Origin: Tulasnella sp. 424
Lineage: Eukaryota; Basidiomycota; Agaricomycetes; Cantharellales; Tulasnellaceae
Direction of reading: 5' to 3'
DNA length: 64,000 bases
Assembly: GCA_019633425.1 (NCBI GenBank)
Contig: WSUB01000149.1
Span: 1 to 64,000, forward strand
Every line of letters starts with the position of its first letter. Position 1 is the first letter of the stretch. Below the pieces are notes generated by a model that was not told the DNA's origin, made no database searches, and saw only the letters and a list, made by a program, of their open reading frames with translations. A program made the translations under genes and the position numbers. Shown here piece after piece: positions 59,356 through 64,000 of the stretch.

Positions 59356-59863
59356 TTTGGGGAGAGGGAGAGAGGTAAAAGAGGAGGGAAAGTAGAGGTG
59401 GTGGGTGAGGAAGGTTGGAGAGAATGGAGTACGCGCGCGATGCCTGCAGTTTTTGAAGACAAGAGGGAACCCGATTTACCACGGTCTCTCCCGGCGCGCC
59501 CGAAAGTTCGCCTTGAAACCCCCGCATCGGCCTAGCGCTTCAATCCAATCTCACACGACCATCTCCCCATACTACGCGACGTGAACGTAAAAGAATGCAC
59601 CCTTGAATAGTAAAATGAAACGAACCCCCGACGGGTTCCATACTAATCGAGTAATTACAGCCGACATGTACTAGCAAAAAGAACAATAAAATACGTAGTG
59701 TGAACCGCTTCTGCACAGGATCGGAAGAAATAAGTCCACGGGTGACCGGAGGGACTACCGGAAACATCACACCGGACCTTATGCAAAAGGGTTGCAAAGC
59801 CATTTGCCACGTCATGAAACGAGGGGGTCCTTCTCCGGCTCAAAAACTTCGACTTTTGTGATA
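59356..59863. other. Carrier promoter and PIAS-gene 3' flank
   Basis: A 508-bp gap between two minus-strand genes. It is pyrimidine-rich on the minus strand (about 59360-59400), consistent with a strong fungal promoter next to the carrier start. No gene was seen. Confidence 0.4.
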
Positions 59864-62718
59864 TTACCATCGGTCAGTTCGCCGTTGATATGTGTCCCTG
59901 TCCGGAGATGGAGGTGCTCTCCACGATGGTCCAGGGCGATGAGGCGGAGGGAACGTCCGCGGCGAGATGGGAGGATTCGGGAGTCCGGGCAATCTTGGAT
60001 TGTTATTTCCGTTGAACTGGAGCGGCGGGAGGATGATTGCTCCGTTATCGGGGCGGTAACCTCCGGGTGGTGCAGGTAAAGGAGGCGAGTTCACGTTAGG
60101 AGAAGACGAGTTGATAGACGGAGAGGGGAGAGCGTTGTTGGGAGGTGAGACGTTGTATGCCGGGTGTCCACCATAGCTATTCGACGAAGGGAGCTGAAGG
60201 CTTGGGAGGAAGTTGAGACTATTTGCAGAGGCCGAAGGTGGCGGAGGAGGGTATGTAGAAGATGCCGACCGCATCCCATAACTTGAACTCGATCCACTAC
60301 CACCTCCGCTGTACCCGTTGGGTGTGCTGCTAGCAGTCCCATTACTGGGCCAGGACCGGTAGCCGTTTCCTGTCGAAGCTCCACCCGAAGTCTCTCGCCA
60401 GGCACCTGGCGGTGGCTCGTACCGCATTCTTTTACTAGAGTCGGATGTCGAACCGTCAGTCGGACTGCGTTCCTTCCTCTTTCCGACCGTTATAGCCAGG
60501 GGCGCTTCGTCCTCGGAATCGCTCAGAGTAAGGTCGATCACGTCATCACCACCGCCACCTGTTGTTGAACGGGCTCGGGGAAGAAGCGGCCGCAGTGCCG
60601 TGGCACTTGGTATGACGGGTGCGTTGGCCTCCTCATCATCCGAATCCACGACAATTTCCTCCGCGGCTGTATGGAATGACGAGGTTCTCCGCGGCGAGGT
60701 GTGAGGCTCTTGCTTGAACGGGCTCTTGTCATACCCGCTGGGGAATACTGGTGCGGACTCCGGGCTCCGTAATGTGGTCGACGAACTTGTGGATGCTGAG
60801 GCAACACGGGTAGCCGGATCTGTGACTGGCGGCACCCAACCTCCCGAGTGGTATTTGTTATCTTGAGTGTGCCACTCCCCATTTGACTCTACAATGACGT
60901 CCTCCACCTCTTCGTCTGTCGTCTTCAGGATATTGTCAAAGTACCTGTATAGTCGCAAGCAATTAGTGTCTTCGTGTCGCACAAGCCAGGTTGGTCCGTT
61001 ACTCACCCATCCACAAACATCTCGTCCAAATTCAGCGTTTTCTCGCATATTGGACACTGCCACGTAGTCGTCATCTCCATCATCCCATACCATGATTCGG
61101 CGTCGAAGCAAGCTGGATGAGGACACGCTGATGATCGTATTGGGATTTCGATTCTTGTATAGCTCAGCTGCATTCACAGGCTCTCCGTCAGAGTGGCGCA
61201 ATAACCCGACAACGAAAAAAGAAGCTTACTGGGCATTTCAAGCTCAGCTTCTGCGATCCCGCTTCGATTTCATCGTCGTCGTCCAAGGATTGCCTCACTG
61301 AAACGCTTGCGTTAGGATAATTCCGACCATGAAAATAACACGTAGAGCGCTCACTCTTCATAAGGATGTCTTCTTTTGGCTTATATTTCCCTTTTCTCAG
61401 CCTTTGCACCAATTGATCCGCCGTCGTGACTTTGACGAGGTTGACTTGGACGAAGTACTTCTATTGCCGAGTCGGCCATCGCACGTGAGCGTTTCATATA
61501 ACCTATCCAATCGGTGATGGCTCTGCTTACCCGGTTGTTTGGCGCCTGCCCCTGCACCGGATTCTGATTGCAATACAGCATCTCAACCTTGTTGGTCGTA
61601 CCAGCTGCGGTTCGCACACTTGACCCAAGGTTCGCAGGTGGAGCCGTCCCAGGCTTCTTCTTTAAACCCTTCGTCTGAGCATGGAGATTGGTGTTATTGA
61701 CTCTAATTTCGCAAGTATTCGGGAACTCCATTGGGCAAGGGTTATTGACAGGTGAAGGCCGGAAGGCGGTAGGAGCGGTGTAGAAGTTCGAGGAAGTGCA
61801 GTATAACCGGAGTTGGTATATCGTGCTAGAACAATGCAGATGAGAGAAATTGCCAGGAGAACATGAGGATGAAGCGCGTACTTTGGAGCGGTGAGCTTCT
61901 CTCTTTGGTCAGCAGTTAAAGTGAAATCGAAGTATATCGTTTTTCTATCTTGCATATGGAGGGATTCTACATTTACAACAGCACGTGGTCAGAAAAATCA
62001 AATTCCCAGATCACACAGAGAGTTATACACGACTTACCTGGGCAAGGGGTTATGCTGGAAACGTGTTGCTCAATTTCGAAAAACGGCGAAGTCCTGAAGG
62101 AGATGCCAGGAATCGCTGGACAAAGTGGCGAGTGCCCAAAATAAGATTCTGACATGCAAGCAAAGACGGGCAAAGCGGGAAACCACACACATGACCTAGA
62201 GGCTGAAGGGTACGAGACTGCCCCATTCGAGGGACCGGCGCTACTGGGTTGCGCCGAGGCGCCATTTGGGGTAGTTTGTGGCAATGCAGTTCGTTTCATA
62301 AGCGGAGTCGGAGTGTGTAACGTCGGTATCAATTGGGTAGCGTTGTATCTAGACCACATTGCGGAGAGGCGGGTGAGTTAGGGTTGGAGCGTAGAAGACT
62401 CTGGGAAGGGAAGCTCAAAGCAAGGAACGTTAAGCCCGTCGAACGCCCGCGTAGAGGCAGGCAAACGGGTGGTCACGGCTTCCAGGACGGCAAGAGTCAT
62501 TCCAAAAATCTCTATACTTACGTTCCATTCGTGTCGATGTGGTCTAGCACTTTCTTCGCATTTGCAACGGACACGAAGCTGTTGGTCGCCTCCCACTGAT
62601 CCAGTTGAGCCTTTAGCTTTTCCTGCAACTCCGATTTCTTGCCAGTTCTATTCAAGTTGCTACCACAATGCTCGTTGAAGCCTTGAATAATGCCTTTGAG
62701 CCGGTCAACAGTGTACAT
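59864..62718 (-). CDS. PIAS/Siz-type E3 SUMO-protein ligase
   Basis: Multi-exon, from MYTVDRLKGIIQGFNEHC to RRTDRW with a stop at 59864. The N-terminal SAP domain (LKGIIQGFNEHCGSNLNRTG, then KSELQEKLKAQL) binds DNA. A PINIT-like region follows (about 61350-61960) with FEIEQHVS, RKTIYFDFTL and CEIRVNNTNLHAQTKGLKKK. The SP-RING is split by an intron. LSLKCP joins to LSYTRIEIPIRSSACPH and PACFDAESWYGMM, then TWQCPICEKTL, giving the single-zinc Cys/His set of Siz/PIAS proteins. FVDGYFDNIL and DVIVESNGEW follow as in the family. DDVIDLTLSDSEDE (about 60500-60540) is a SUMO-interacting motif with an acidic tail. The remaining C-terminus is Ser/Pro/Asn/Gly-rich. Role: transfer of SUMO from the E2 Ubc9 to nuclear targets. 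Confidence 0.92.
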
Positions 62719-63035
62719 TGATATCCGGGTTTTGAGGGAAGACTGATGGGTGGTGTGGAGGGGGAACTGTCAGATAAGGTGCTTCCTCACGAGAGGTTCG
62801 AGACGACGAGACGCACCACGAGCGGCGGGAGGTTTTGTTCGACCATGGTGAGTAGCCCCTTGGTTCGAGAGAGACGGCAATAAAGCCTCCAACGGGGCCA
62901 GTGAGAGCTGGTGAGCGGAATTGCAAAATAGACCGACGCTGGAGAAACGGAGCTAACGTGCGGTTAGCTCCGTTTTGCGAAGCTGAATCAGACTCCCCAC
63001 AACGTTCCCGTCCCGCACATCCCCATCTGGCAGAT
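62719..63035. promoter_or_regulatory. Divergent promoter between PIAS and NudC genes
   Basis: A 317-bp gap between opposite start codons. A palindromic stretch GCTAACGTGCGGTTAGC lies at about 62952-62968, with arms GCTAAC and GTTAGC. Its meaning is unknown. Confidence 0.4.
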
Positions 63036-63960
63036 ATGGACGACTACGACAAACTCACCCCAGAGCAGCGAGAAGCTAAAGATAAGGAGGATCGGGCGAG
63101 AGAGGAGGCAGAGCAAGCAGGTTTGATTGCTTCTGATCATCCCTTCAGTGGACTCCGATAACAATGATAAATGAATAAAGCTCTTCCCTACAGGTGGAAG
63201 CAGGAACTCGGAGAGGTTGATGTCTACGTTCCTGTGCCGAAGGGTACGCGTGGAAGGGACTTGGCTGTCAACATCCAGAAGAAGAAACTCGTCGTTGGAC
63301 TCAAAGGCAAGGAGCCCATTATGGAGGGCGAGCTGTGCAAGGAAATCAAAGTGGATGAAAGCACTTGGACGCTAGGTGTGCATTTACTTCTTTATCTTAT
63401 GCTTGCGATCTGATATACCGTTATATTCTCTAGAGGATCAATCGACGTTGTTGGTGCACTTGGAGAAACTGAACGCGATGGAGTGGTGGGAGAACGTCCT
63501 CAAACACCACCCAAAGATTGACGTTCGAAAGATCAATCCGGAGCCCGGAAAGCTGAGTGATCTGGATGGCGAGACTCGGTGAGCTCCTCTCATCAAATAT
63601 CCCGAGAGTTTTACTGATTCGTGATCGTTTCAAAGCGGGATGGTTGAAAAGATGATGGTCAGTAATCCTCTGCGTTGGTCCCCTCCCATTGATTGATTGC
63701 GTGCTCATTACCCCACAAACCGCAGTTTGACAACCAGCAGAAGGTATGTATTATAACTTCCGTATTTATTTTCATGCCGCTCAACGGGACTCTTTTCTTG
63801 CAGCAACTCGGCAAACCGACTTCCGACGAAATGAAGAAGATGGAGGTAAGTGCTCTGGAGTTTATTAGCGGCTACTACTAACTCGCTGTATTTTTAGATG
63901 CTGGAGAAGTTCAAAGCGGCTCATCCTGAGATGGATTTCTCGAATGCAAAGATCTCTTAG
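63036..63960 (+). CDS. Nuclear movement protein NudC-like (CS domain)
   Basis: Predicted exons 63036-63120, 63181-63375, 63434-63578, 63636-63657, 63726-63743, 63804-63845 and 63898-63960 give 189 residues, the normal size of fungal NudC. An acidic/basic charged N-terminal helix ([20 protein letters not shown]) leads into a CS domain (p23/Hsp20-like): [47 protein letters not shown] and [14 protein letters not shown]. The C-terminal tail ends [20 protein letters not shown], the typical NudC ending. Two micro-exons (22 and 18 nt) are needed. It is a co-chaperone linked to dynein and nuclear migration. The gene is complete within the window with 40 bp to spare. Confidence 0.93.
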
Positions 63961-64000
63961 TCCTTCTGTGGCATCCGGCGTTGAAGAGTCCCTGTATCGA

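Noticed and set aside
1..64000. CRISPR arrays, prophage, bacterial operons
   Set aside because: The genome is eukaryotic with spliceosomal introns. The regular repeats are coding TPR units without spacers.

Overview
The window is nuclear DNA of a filamentous fungus, most likely a basidiomycete of the Agaricomycetes. Nearly every gene is split by short introns of about 45-110 nt with GTNNGT donors and CTAAC-type branch sites. The gene set also fits: AA9 lytic polysaccharide monooxygenases, a pepsin-like protease, a wax-synthase-like acyltransferase, a Ppg1-type phosphatase and an Sds3/Dep1-type protein. I cannot name the species. A Rhizoctonia/Ceratobasidium- or Serendipita-like fungus is a guess from the style of the TPR repeats.

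Left half (1-28.3 kb). A tandem family of genes that join a TKL-like protein kinase domain to a C-terminal array of nearly identical 40-residue TPR units encoded by 120-bp DNA repeats. Members: A (partial, 1-746), B (2784-6869), C (7934-10826), D (12800-15221), an orphan first exon E (19852-20018), F (20511-23328) and G (24452-28093). They share one seven-exon layout with all six introns at matching positions. TPR unit number differs strongly: at least 5, 17, 9, 5, 8 and 16. Inside the units the variation concentrates on the TPR positions known to line the ligand groove. Several copies carry lesions (lost ATG, frameshift, nonsense codon). I read the locus as a birth-and-death, recombination-driven family of sensor-like kinases, and it is the best candidate here for an undescribed system. 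Intergenic spacers are repeated too and carry a conserved palindrome about 430-500 bp upstream of the genes. A C2H2 zinc-finger gene (17550-18967, minus) interrupts the array.

Junction (28.3-31.9 kb). The array abuts an ASNSD1-type asparagine-synthetase-like gene. The promoter and first codons of that gene also occur, mutated, upstream of kinase gene G.

Right half (32-64 kb), mostly single-copy housekeeping genes. In order: CaM-kinase (minus), a small membrane protein, a wax-synthase-like acyltransferase, a Mam3/CNNM-type DUF21-CBS protein (minus), an aspartic protease, a small single-TM protein (minus), tRNA m5U54 methyltransferase Trm2, two AA9 LPMOs, Ppg1-like phosphatase (minus), an Sds3/Dep1-like subunit (minus), a small dsRBD-like protein, the ADP/ATP carrier (minus), a PIAS/Siz SUMO ligase (minus) and NudC. 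The LPMO pair arose by a direct duplication of about 2.5 kb that also carried along the 3' part of TRM2, now a pseudogene. A stretch of 2.5 kb (55.5-58.0 kb) holds no gene I can recognise.

All exon coordinates are my own splice predictions from reading frame, paralogue comparison and family motifs. None is backed by RNA data.
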